Part shown: piece after piece, positions 1 through 6,488 of the stretch
Layout: each line of letters opens with the position of its first letter
Numbering within the stretch: position 1 is the first letter of the stretch
Assembly: GCA_900547025.1 (NCBI GenBank)
Contig: UREZ01000067.1
Span: 1-10,156 of the forward strand
DNA: 10,156 bases
Direction of reading: 5' to 3'
Source of the DNA: an uncultured Collinsella sp.
GTDB lineage: Bacteria; Actinomycetota; Coriobacteriia; Coriobacteriales; Coriobacteriaceae
Made by a program: the position numbers and the translations under genes
Notes under the pieces: generated by a model
The model's input: the letters and a program-made list of their open reading frames with translations, nothing else
Told to the model about the DNA's origin: nothing
The model's database searches: none

Positions 1-3000
1 GCGGCGCCGCCATGGCGCACGAGTCCAACAAGCTCAGCACGTTCCCGCAGCTCATCGAGGCCATCGACAGCTTGGGTGACACGCAGGGTGCCGAGGTCGA
101 GCGCCTGGATCCGCTCTTTGCCACCGACGAGGATTTTGCCGAGTTCAAGACTCGCCACGACACCGAGGTCGTCCCCAAGGGTAAGCTCGACGGCTACACC
201 GGCCGCGTGTTCATCGGTATCGACGCCGGTTCCACCACCATGAAGGCCGCGCTCGTGGGCGAGGACGGCCAGCTGTTGCACACCTGGTACGGCAACAACA
301 ACGGTGACATCCTGGGCACGGCCAAGGTCATCATGGCCGATTTCTACAACCACATCCCCGCCGGCTGCACCATTGGCCACGTGACCACCACGGGCTACGG
401 CGAGGCGCTGCTCATCGAGGCCCTCAAGGCCGATTCCGGAGAGATCGAGACCGTCGCGCACCTGCGCGGCGCCAAGGCGTTCCTGCCCGGCGTCGAGTTT
501 ATCCTGGACATCGGCGGCCAGGACATGAAGTGCCTGCGCGTCAAGGACGGCGTCATCGAGCACATCATGCTTAACGAGGCCTGCTCGTCGGGCTGCGGCA
601 GCTTTATCGAGAGCTTCGCCGTCTCTATGAACATGGACGTCCGCGCGTTCGCCGATGCCGCCATCCATGCCAAGTCCCCCGTCGACCTGGGCAGCCGCTG
701 CACGGTCTTTATGAACTCGCGCGTCAAGCAGGCGCAAAAGGAAGGCGCCACGGTGGGCGACATCGCGGCCGGCCTGTCCTATTCCGTCATCAAGAATGCC
801 CTGTTCAAAGTCATTAAGCTGCGCGACCCCAAGGAGATCGGCAGCCAGGTGATCGTCCAGGGCGGCACCTTTATGTCCGACGCCACGCTGCGTGCGTTTG
901 AGCAGCTTACCGGCGTTCATGCTGTGCGCCCCGACATTGCCGGCTGCATGGGCGCCTACGGTGCGGCACTGCTCGCCCGCGATCGCGCCGGTGCCGACGG
1001 CACCTCGACCATTCTTTCGGCCGAGGACATCGCGCACCTCACCGTGACGCAAAAGCATGTCCGCTGCGGCCGTTGCTCCAACAACTGCCAGCTCACCGTT
1101 AACGACTTTGGCGGCGGCAGACGCTTCATTACCGGCAACCGCTGCGAGAAGGGCGCCGGCCACAAAAAGCAGAAGACCGAGGCCCCCAACCTCTTCAAAA
1201 AGAAAAATGAGCTGCTCTTTAACCGCGAGGTGCTGAGTCCCGACGAGGCCCCGCGCGGCACCGTCGGCATCCCGCGCGCACTCAACATGTACGAGAACTA
1301 TCCCTTCTGGCACGCGTTCTTTACGCGCCTGGGCTTTAGCGTGCAGCTGTCCGACCAGTCGAGCAAGAAGACCTACCAGGCGGGCATCGAGTCCATGCCG
1401 TCCGAGAGCGTGTGCTACCCGGCAAAGATGAGCCACGGCCATGTGATGAACCTCATCGACCGCGATGTCGACTTTATCTGGATGCCGTGCGTGCGCTGGG
1501 AGCGCAAGGAGGATCCGACCGCCGGCAACTGTTACAACTGCCCCATCGTCATGAGCTATCCCACGGCGTTGGCACTCAACATCGACGAGATCCGCGAGCA
1601 GAACATCGAGTTCCTGTACCCGTTTGTGCCCTATCACGACAAGACCGAGCTCAAGCGCCGTCTGTACCAGGTGCTCGCCGTCGACCGTGTGGCCGATGCG
1701 CAAGCTGGTCGCGGTCGCGTGCGTGGACCCAAGATTACGCGCTCCGAGGTCGATGCCGCCGTCAACGCTGCCTTTGAGGCCGATGCGCGTTTCCACGAGG
1801 ACATCCAGACCATGGGCGAGGAGGCCCTTAAGTGGGTCGAGGACCACGGTGGTCACGGCATCGTGCTCGCCGGTCGTCCCTACCATAACGACCCCGAAAT
1901 CAACCATGCCCTGCCCGAGCTTATCTCGAGCTTTGGCTTTGCGGTCTTTACCGAGGATTCGCTCGCGCATCTGGTGAAGCCCGAGCGTCCGATTCGCGTC
2001 GTCGACCAGTGGATGTACCACAGCCGCCTGTACGCCGTCGCCCGTTTTGTGACGATGCGCAACGACCTGGACCTGATCCAGCTTAACTCTTTCGGCTGCG
2101 GTCTGGACGCTCTGACCACCGACCAGGTGCAGGAAATCCTTGAGGCCAGCGGTAAGATCTACACCGTGCTCAAGATCGACGAGGTGTCCAACCTGGGCGC
2201 CGCGCGCATCCGCATCCGCTCGCTCATGGCAGCGCTCAAGGACCAGGAGGCCGAGCGCTTGGCCGAGGCCACGGCCGCGGGCGAGGCCTACGAGCAGGGC
2301 GATGCCGCGCCGGTGGCGCCTTCCACGGATGCCCCCGCGTTCGCGAGCCGCAAGTACACGTTCGAGGCGCAGCGCGAGAGTGCTTCGACCGCGTGGCCCA
2401 AAGTGCCCTTTACCGAGCAGATGCGCGACGAGGGCTACACCATTCTGTGCCCGCAGATGGCGCCGATCCACTTTGACTTGGTCAAAGAGGTATTCCGCGG
2501 TGCCGGCTACAACTTGGAGCTGCTGCCCTCGACCGATCACGACGCCGTCGAGGCCGGCCTGCGCTATGTGAACAATGACATTTGCTACCCGTCGATTCTG
2601 GTGACGGGCCAGATTATGGAGGCCATCGAGAGCGGTCGATACGACCTGTCCAAGACAGCCGTGGTTATCAGCCAGACCGGCGGCGGCTGCCGTGCCACCA
2701 ACTACATCGCGCTCATCCGCAAGGCCCTGCGCGAGAGCGGCCACCCCGAGATTCCGGTGATCTCGCTTTCGGCCGTGGCGCTCGGCGAGGACAACCCCGG
2801 CTTTAAGATTACGCCGGCGCTGCTCAAGCAGGCCGTGTACGCGGTGCTCTTTGGCGACGTGATGATGCAGATGCTCTACCGCTGCCGCCCGTACGAGGCC
2901 ACGCCCGGTGCCGCCAACGCGCTCTACGAGGAGTACATGGCGCGCGCCCGCAAGCTGGCGCCTAAGTTCAACAGGCATAACTACACCAAGTTGTGCCGCG

Positions 3001-3791
3001 AGGCCATCCGCGCGTTCGACACCATGCCGCTCGTGGGCGAGGGTACCAAGCCGCGCGTGGGCGTGGTTGGCGAGATCTTGGTCAAGTTCCACCCCACAGC
3101 CAACAACCACGTGGTCAACGTTATCGAGCGCGAGGGCTGCGAGGCCGTGGTGCCGGGCCTGCTCGACTTCTTCCTGTACTCCATGAGCAACGCCGAGCTT
3201 CAAAAAGACGAGCTGGGAAGCTCTGCCACGGTGCGCGCTAGCATGCAGGCGCTCATTAAGCTGGTGGACTGGATGCGCACGCCGGTGGAGGAGATGCTCG
3301 AAAAGTCCCGCCGCTTTGAGGCACCCGAGCGCATCGGCACCATGGCGGACAAAGCCCGCACGGTGCTTTCGGTGTGCAACAACATGGGCGAGGGGTGGCT
3401 GCTCACGGCCGAGATGCTCGATCTGATTGACCACGGTGCGCCCAACATCATCTGCACGCAGCCCTTCGCGTGCCTGCCCAACCACGTGGTGGGTAAGGCC
3501 GTGATCAAGGAGCTGCGCCGCCAGCATCCCGAGAGCAATATCGTCGCGGTGGACTATGATCCTGGTGCGTCCGAGGTCAACCAGCTCAACCGTATTAAGC
3601 TCATGATCAGCGTGGCGAAGGAGAACATGCGCGCCGGTAAGGGCTTTAAGCTCGAGAAGGTGGCGCCGCTCGCGATGGACGAGGTCACCGGCCAGATGCG
3701 TGCCCACGACGGCTGCGTGAGCTGCGGACCTGCCAGCGAGGAGGCCGTGGTATCAGTCGCCGAGCGCCTGGGACGCGGCATTAAGAAGTAA
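1..3791 (+). CDS. Acyl-CoA dehydratase activase-type multidomain protein (BcrAD/BadFG ATPase + DUF2229 + HgdB-like), probably 5'-partial
   Basis: The frame is open from the window edge to TAA at 3789-3791. An ATG lies at 12, but no Shine-Dalgarno precedes it and the frame stays open upstream. From that ATG there are 1259 residues, shorter than the roughly 1400-1500 I expect for this family, which usually starts with an additional ASKHA ATPase domain. I therefore infer that the true start lies outside the window. Residues are numbered from ATG 12. The ATPase phosphate loop DAGSTT is at 71-76 and DIGGQD at 166-171. Cysteines C191 and C230 fall where activases ligate the [4Fe-4S] cluster shared by the dimer. 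A CxxCxxxC motif (352-359) plus C378 follows. DUF2229 spans about 415-640, with C468, C507 and C510. A low-complexity linker (about 755-800) leads to an HgdB-like region with C858 and C893, then a terminal CVSC (1235-1238). Known activases use ATP to drive an electron into a 2-hydroxyacyl-CoA dehydratase. The substrate of this fused form is not known to me. Confidence 0.88.
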   Translation, partial: GAAMAHESNKLSTFPQLIEAIDSLGDTQGAEVERLDPLFATDEDFAEFKTRHDTEVVPKGKLDGYTGRVFIGIDAGSTTMKAALVGEDGQLLHTWYGNNNGDILGTAKVIMADFYNHIPAGCTIGHVTTTGYGEALLIEALKADSGEIETVAHLRGAKAFLPGVEFILDIGGQDMKCLRVKDGVIEHIMLNEACSSGCGSFIESFAVSMNMDVRAFADAAIHAKSPVDLGSRCTVFMNSRVKQAQKEGATVGDIAAGLSYSVIKNALFKVIKLRDPKEIGSQVIVQGGTFMSDATLRAFEQLTGVHAVRPDIAGCMGAYGAALLARDRAGADGTSTILSAEDIAHLTVTQKHVRCGRCSNNCQLTVNDFGGGRRFITGNRCEKGAGHKKQKTEAPNLFKKKNELLFNREVLSPDEAPRGTVGIPRALNMYENYPFWHAFFTRLGFSVQLSDQSSKKTYQAGIESMPSESVCYPAKMSHGHVMNLIDRDVDFIWMPCVRWERKEDPTAGNCYNCPIVMSYPTALALNIDEIREQNIEFLYPFVPYHDKTELKRRLYQVLAVDRVADAQAGRGRVRGPKITRSEVDAAVNAAFEADARFHEDIQTMGEEALKWVEDHGGHGIVLAGRPYHNDPEINHALPELISSFGFAVFTEDSLAHLVKPERPIRVVDQWMYHSRLYAVARFVTMRNDLDLIQLNSFGCGLDALTTDQVQEILEASGKIYTVLKIDEVSNLGAARIRIRSLMAALKDQEAERLAEATAAGEAYEQGDAAPVAPSTDAPAFASRKYTFEAQRESASTAWPKVPFTEQMRDEGYTILCPQMAPIHFDLVKEVFRGAGYNLELLPSTDHDAVEAGLRYVNNDICYPSILVTGQIMEAIESGRYDLSKTAVVISQTGGGCRATNYIALIRKALRESGHPEIPVISLSAVALGEDNPGFKITPALLKQAVYAVLFGDVMMQMLYRCRPYEATPGAANALYEEYMARARKLAPKFNRHNYTKLCREAIRAFDTMPLVGEGTKPRVGVVGEILVKFHPTANNHVVNVIEREGCEAVVPGLLDFFLYSMSNAELQKDELGSSATVRASMQALIKLVDWMRTPVEEMLEKSRRFEAPERIGTMADKARTVLSVCNNMGEGWLLTAEMLDLIDHGAPNIICTQPFACLPNHVVGKAVIKELRRQHPESNIVAVDYDPGASEVNQLNRIKLMISVAKENMRAGKGFKLEKVAPLAMDEVTGQMRAHDGCVSCGPASEEAVVSVAERLGRGIKK

Positions 3792-3819
3792 CTGGCCTAC
3801 TTTGGGCTAGATGTGAGGC

Positions 3820-3856
3820 AAACGGGTGGTAGCCGTACCGGTTATCACCCGTTTTT
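3820..3856 (+). terminator. Rho-independent terminator of the activase-type gene
   Basis: A near-perfect hairpin starts 28 bases after the stop codon. The left arm, 3820-3835, pairs with 3839-3854 over 16 positions (G-T wobbles at two), leaving a three-base loop at 3836-3838. The right arm ends in five T residues (3852-3856). The length of the stem and its closeness to the stop codon support a strong intrinsic terminator, which would separate this gene from the downstream dehydrogenase. Confidence 0.75.
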
Positions 3857-4190
3857 ACTGGACATATGTTGCGTAAATGACCTTGCAGCAGTCTTCCGTG
3901 GGCTCGTATTTCAGAAGTGCGGTGAAAAACGCGAACCTCCCGAGCACACCGCCTTTTTAGGCTCTCGTGACCTGCGGTTTTGTTGTAAAAAAAGCCGGTC
4001 TGGTCGGCGAAACTCGATTTTCCCCCGCACTTCCGAAAAAGCGGTCCAGCAGCGCTAAAAGGGGCCTCCAAAATCGAGAGATAATGAACAGGTGTTGCCG
4101 TTCGCCGCAAATTACCGTCCGTTTATAGAACCCACCTCCAGCGCGCGTCCTCCTTACGGTTGAATAAATACACATCTATGGAATTACGTA
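3857..4190. repeat. Non-coding intergenic block with two interlocking inverted repeats
   Basis: No convincing gene lies here; the open frames have no Shine-Dalgarno and no recognisable protein. Two inverted repeats are visible. The first pairs gaagtgcgg (3914-3922) with ccgcacttc (4025-4033), with imperfect extensions on both sides (3909-3929 against 4018-4038). The second pairs ctcgatttt (4013-4021) with aaaatcgag (4070-4078), with a C run (4022-4026) and a G run (4061-4064) inside it. The two share bases around 4018-4033, so they could be alternative folds. I infer a dispersed repeat family or a structured RNA, but copy number cannot be seen from one window. The last 60 bases before the next gene are AT-richer and probably hold its promoter, though I cannot pick out convincing -35 and -10 boxes. 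Confidence 0.4.
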
Positions 4191-4205
4191 AGAGAGGACC
4201 GTCCC

Positions 4206-5165
4206 ATGAGCTACAAGACCGTTTGTGTTGCCGGCGGCGGCGTGTTGGGAAGCCAGATTGCCTTTCAGGCTGCCTACTGCGGCTTTGATGTAACGATTTG
4301 GCTGCGCAGCGAGGGCAGCATCGGCCGCACCCAGCCCAAGATCGATCATGTGCGCGAGGAGTACATCGCTGCTATCGAGGGCATGGCGGACGGTACTGGC
4401 GAGTGGTGCGCCGGTATCGCCGATAGCGACCAGCCCTTCGACAAGGAAGCGGCACTCGCCGCCGTTGAGCGTGCCTACTCCACACTCAAGCTGGAGCTCG
4501 ACCTCGCCAAGGCCGTTGCCGACGCCGACTTGGTCATCGAGTCTATGGCCGAGGACACACAGGCAAAGATCGACTTCTACAAGAAGCTCGCCCCGGTTCT
4601 GCCGCAAAAGACCGTCATCGTGACGAACTCCTCTACGCTGCTGCCGAGCACCTTTGCCAAGTACACCGGCCGCCCCGAGAAGTACCTGTCGCTGCACTTT
4701 GCCAACTCCATCTGGAAGAACAACATGACCGAGGTCATGGCACAGGACCAAACCGACAAGCGCTATTTCGATGAGCTTGTCGGTTTTGCCAACGACATCC
4801 GTATGCTTGCCCTGCCCGTCAACAAGGAAAAGAACGGCTACTTGCTCAACTCCATGCTGGTGCCGTGGCTGCTTTCGGGTCTTGACCTGTACGTCTCGGG
4901 TGTGAGCGACCCCAAGAGCATCGACCTCGCATGGACGCGTGGTACCGGCGCCCCCAAGGGCCCGTTCCGCGTATTCGATACGGTGGGAATCCAGACGGCG
5001 TACAACATCGTCATGCAGTATCAGAAGGTCCCGGGCCTGGTAAGTCCGCTGCTCAAAAAGATGATGATGCCCTACAACTTCAAAGCCATGGCATCCGTCC
5101 TCAAGAAAATGCTCGACGAAGGCAAGCTGGGCGAAAGCTCGGGCGAGGGCTTCTTCAAGTACTAA
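4206..5165 (+). CDS. 3-hydroxyacyl-CoA dehydrogenase
   Basis: A 319-residue protein of the soluble single-function family (about 280-320 residues). It interconverts 3-hydroxyacyl-CoA and 3-ketoacyl-CoA using a nicotinamide cofactor, as in beta-oxidation or reductive butyrate-type routes. The N-terminal Rossmann domain has its dinucleotide loop GGGVLG at 10-15, and VIESMAED at 110-117 matches the family's conserved acidic segment. The catalytic set is present: S143 in TNSST, H164 in SLHFAN, E176 in MTEVM and N215 in LLNSML. The S-H and H-E spacings (21 and 12) equal those of human HAD (S137, H158, E170). The C-terminal dimerisation domain contains GAPKGPF (248-254) and ends in GEGFFKY. ATG 4206 has AGAGAGGA at 4191-4198, seven bases upstream, which fixes the start. 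Unusual point: the end of the second strand reads VTIWLRS (29-35), without the acidic residue typical of NAD-specific members. It sits alone between two terminators. Confidence 0.94.
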   Translation: MSYKTVCVAGGGVLGSQIAFQAAYCGFDVTIWLRSEGSIGRTQPKIDHVREEYIAAIEGMADGTGEWCAGIADSDQPFDKEAALAAVERAYSTLKLELDLAKAVADADLVIESMAEDTQAKIDFYKKLAPVLPQKTVIVTNSSTLLPSTFAKYTGRPEKYLSLHFANSIWKNNMTEVMAQDQTDKRYFDELVGFANDIRMLALPVNKEKNGYLLNSMLVPWLLSGLDLYVSGVSDPKSIDLAWTRGTGAPKGPFRVFDTVGIQTAYNIVMQYQKVPGLVSPLLKKMMMPYNFKAMASVLKKMLDEGKLGESSGEGFFKY

Positions 5166-5204
5166 AAAATAATCCGTCGGGGACGGAGGTAAACGGATCA
5201 TTTT
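5166..5204 (+). terminator. Probable rho-independent terminator of the 3-hydroxyacyl-CoA dehydrogenase gene
   Basis: Directly after the stop codon, 5166-5177 pairs with 5193-5204 over 12 positions with one A-C mismatch, and the right arm ends in TTTT. The loop is 15 bases. A smaller competing hairpin, tccgtc-ggg-gacgga, lies at 5173-5187. Either could end the transcript; the larger one has the T run. Confidence 0.5.
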
Positions 5205-5241
5205 CGGCCGTCAACAGTGAGAAGATGGACCCAGAAATAGA

Positions 5242-5723
5242 AAGGAGTGGCAATGGGCCGGCTCGGGCTTTGAGGACAAGTTACTGCAGGCCCAGGGCGA
5301 TTTTTGCTCAATGCGGGCCAGTATAGCGTGACGTATCTGCCAAACGACGAGACGATTGCGACTGGTCGCTACCAGGTGCTGCTGTACGACAACAACTTTG
5401 GTGCGGCCGAAAGCTATCCCAAGTTCGACTGGGGTCAGCTGGGCGCCGCGGTGGTGACCGACTACAGCCGCGGCACGCATTCGTTTGGGTGCATCTTTAC
5501 AGTGGACGAGGCGGCGCGCACCTACGAGCTCGAAGACCAGATCGCCGTGCCGTTTTCGGGCTATGTGAGCAGTGCGCAGCGCGTTGGCGATTCGAATAGT
5601 ATGCTCGTGGCATCGGGCCAGGCCAAGACCTTTACCGAGTGCGATCGGTACGGTCTGGCCATCACCACCTACGAGATGGAGGCCGAGAAGTACATCTATC
5701 GTGTGTACAAGTACGAGCTGTAG
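5242..5723 (+). pseudogene. Remnant of an aryl-sulfate sulfotransferase-like gene (C-terminal part, frameshifted)
   Basis: A frame from about 5304 to the TAG at 5721-5723 encodes roughly 139 residues, with features I recognise from the C-terminal part of bacterial arylsulfotransferases: GQYSVTYLP, a DNNFG segment, YVSSAQR and a final YIYRVYKYEL. Those enzymes move sulfate between phenolic compounds and are usually about 550-620 residues, so most of the protein is missing. No ATG with a Shine-Dalgarno serves this frame; its first possible codon is TTG 5304. Upstream, the frame starting at 5248 reads WQWAGSGFEDKLLQAQGDF and then dies. Adding one T to the five-T run at 5301-5305 would join it directly to LLNAGQYS. 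I infer a 5' deletion plus a one-base loss. The histidine expected in the QH(S/A) motif of the family appears as tyrosine here. A Shine-Dalgarno-like AAAGGAG (5241-5247) precedes ATG 5253, but that frame closes after six codons. The family call rests on pattern memory and is moderate. Confidence 0.55.
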
Positions 5724-5824
5724 GGCCGCGCTTAGGTTTGACCAATGGAGTATGAAAACACGCCGTTCGCCGATGCCCCTCCGCGAGTGGCAGCCATATG
5801 GTTTGATGTTAGAAACATATAGTT

Positions 5825-5844
5825 GTCGCCAGCCTGCTGGCGAC
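5825..5844. repeat. Perfect 9-bp hairpin upstream of the small membrane protein gene
   Basis: gtcgccagc (5825-5833) pairs perfectly with gctggcgac (5836-5844) around a two-base centre. No T run follows on either strand, so it is not a standard intrinsic terminator. It lies 16 bases before a Shine-Dalgarno sequence and about 70 bases before ATG 5914. It could be a 5'-leader structure or a protein-binding dyad. Confidence 0.45.
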
Positions 5845-5872
5845 GTTCCCCCTGGTATCGGAGGTTCCGGGT

Positions 5873-5911
5873 ATGTTTCGCGCTCCGTTAAACAACTATC
5901 GGTTGGGCTAA
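5873..5911 (+). other. Possible 12-codon leader ORF
   Basis: ATG 5873 opens a frame of 12 codons (MFRAPLNNYRLG) ending at TAA 5909-5911. A clear GGAGG (5860-5864) stands eight bases before it, which is better than anything upstream of the next start. The stop is two bases before ATG 5914, a layout typical of translational coupling. It could also be the only well-supported start signal left from an older gene arrangement. Confidence 0.3.
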
Positions 5912-5913
5912 CT

Positions 5914-6363
5914 ATGGGTCGCAGTGCTATTTCGATCGCCCTTGCAGTGGTCTGCCTGGCTGTGCTCCTGGGCGCTACAGGGCTGTTTGCTATAAGCCGA
6001 GAAACGTCCTATATGCAGGAATGCGCTTCCGAAGGGTTTGCCATTGATGGTTTCTATCGGGATGACAAAACGAGTCGGGAAACCCTGGCTTTTCTTGAGG
6101 AGGACAACTGTCGATGGCAGCTGGTCGACCAAGACGGAATCTGCACAGACGGGCAGTTTAAGCGTATGGACGACCCCAACATTCTGGTATTAAAGAATGA
6201 AAACGGCGAAATATTTGGTACGGTCCACGTGGCGTATATTTCGCGCCGACGCGATCAGGGCTTGCTCTACCTATTTAGAGATACCAGGGTGACCCGTTTT
6301 TATCTGGTGAGTACCGGTCCGGCGTTTACGGTGGAGTCTGGCGATGTCGATGCGGACGTCTGA
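5914..6363 (+). CDS. Small membrane-anchored protein of unknown function
   Basis: A 149-residue protein that I do not recognise. Residues about 5-27 form one hydrophobic segment (signal anchor or uncleaved signal peptide), followed by RE and a polar domain of about 120 residues that would lie outside the membrane. There is no lipobox cysteine after the hydrophobic stretch. The polar part alternates short hydrophobic runs with turns, for example the region around ILVLKNENGEIFG (90-102), which suggests a beta-rich fold. Cysteines are C14, C37, C66 and C77; the last three could form a disulfide outside the cell. I chose ATG 5914 because it places the hydrophobic segment at the N-terminus. The same frame is open upstream to 5572, but that part overlaps the sulfotransferase remnant and reads like non-coding sequence. 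No Shine-Dalgarno lies directly before 5914, so coupling to the leader ORF at 5873-5911 is possible. The sequence looks less GC-biased than the neighbouring enzyme genes. Confidence 0.62.
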   Translation: MGRSAISIALAVVCLAVLLGATGLFAISRETSYMQECASEGFAIDGFYRDDKTSRETLAFLEEDNCRWQLVDQDGICTDGQFKRMDDPNILVLKNENGEIFGTVHVAYISRRRDQGLLYLFRDTRVTRFYLVSTGPAFTVESGDVDADV

Positions 6364-6373
6364 TTCACGGCAA

Positions 6374-6394
6374 TAAAACAGCGAGCGGGGCTCG
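6374..6394 (-). terminator. Probable terminator of the DUF389 gene, in the convergent intergenic region
   Basis: On the minus strand, CGAGC-CCC-GCTCG (bases 6394 to 6382) is followed within four bases by TTTT (6378 to 6375). It lies about 95 bases past the DUF389 stop codon. The stem is only five base pairs, so confidence is modest. On the plus strand the T run is absent, so it would not end the 5914-6363 transcript in the same way. Confidence 0.4.
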
Positions 6395-6488
6395 AGTGTG
6401 AACTGCACCCTGCTATTTGCTCGTGTCCGTATCGCGTCTGCGCCTCGTCGTAGCTTGCGTCCGTGCGAGCATTCATCCCGCGCCGGCA

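Noticed and set aside
1412..3241. Several alternative plus-strand frames inside the activase-type gene
   Set aside because: They are Arg/Pro/Ser-rich shadows of the main frame, which carries all the conserved motifs.
3781..4175. Short open frames on both strands in the intergenic block after the activase-type gene
   Set aside because: They lack Shine-Dalgarno sequences, overlap a terminator and inverted repeats, and show no protein-like pattern.
4176..5201. A long open frame (341 codons) on the minus strand opposite the 3-hydroxyacyl-CoA dehydrogenase gene
   Set aside because: It mirrors the dehydrogenase gene, has no family features, and its composition is what GC-rich third positions produce on the antisense strand.
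5253..5273. A six-codon ORF after AAAGGAG at 5241-5247
   Set aside because: It closes at once and lies inside the sulfotransferase remnant, so it is probably chance.
5572..5913. Upstream extension of the small membrane protein frame, including an ATG at 5752
   Set aside because: The extension overlaps the sulfotransferase remnant in another frame, reads as Ser/Arg/Pro-rich non-coding sequence, and GGAG before ATG 5752 is only one base away. It would also bury the membrane segment in the middle of the protein.
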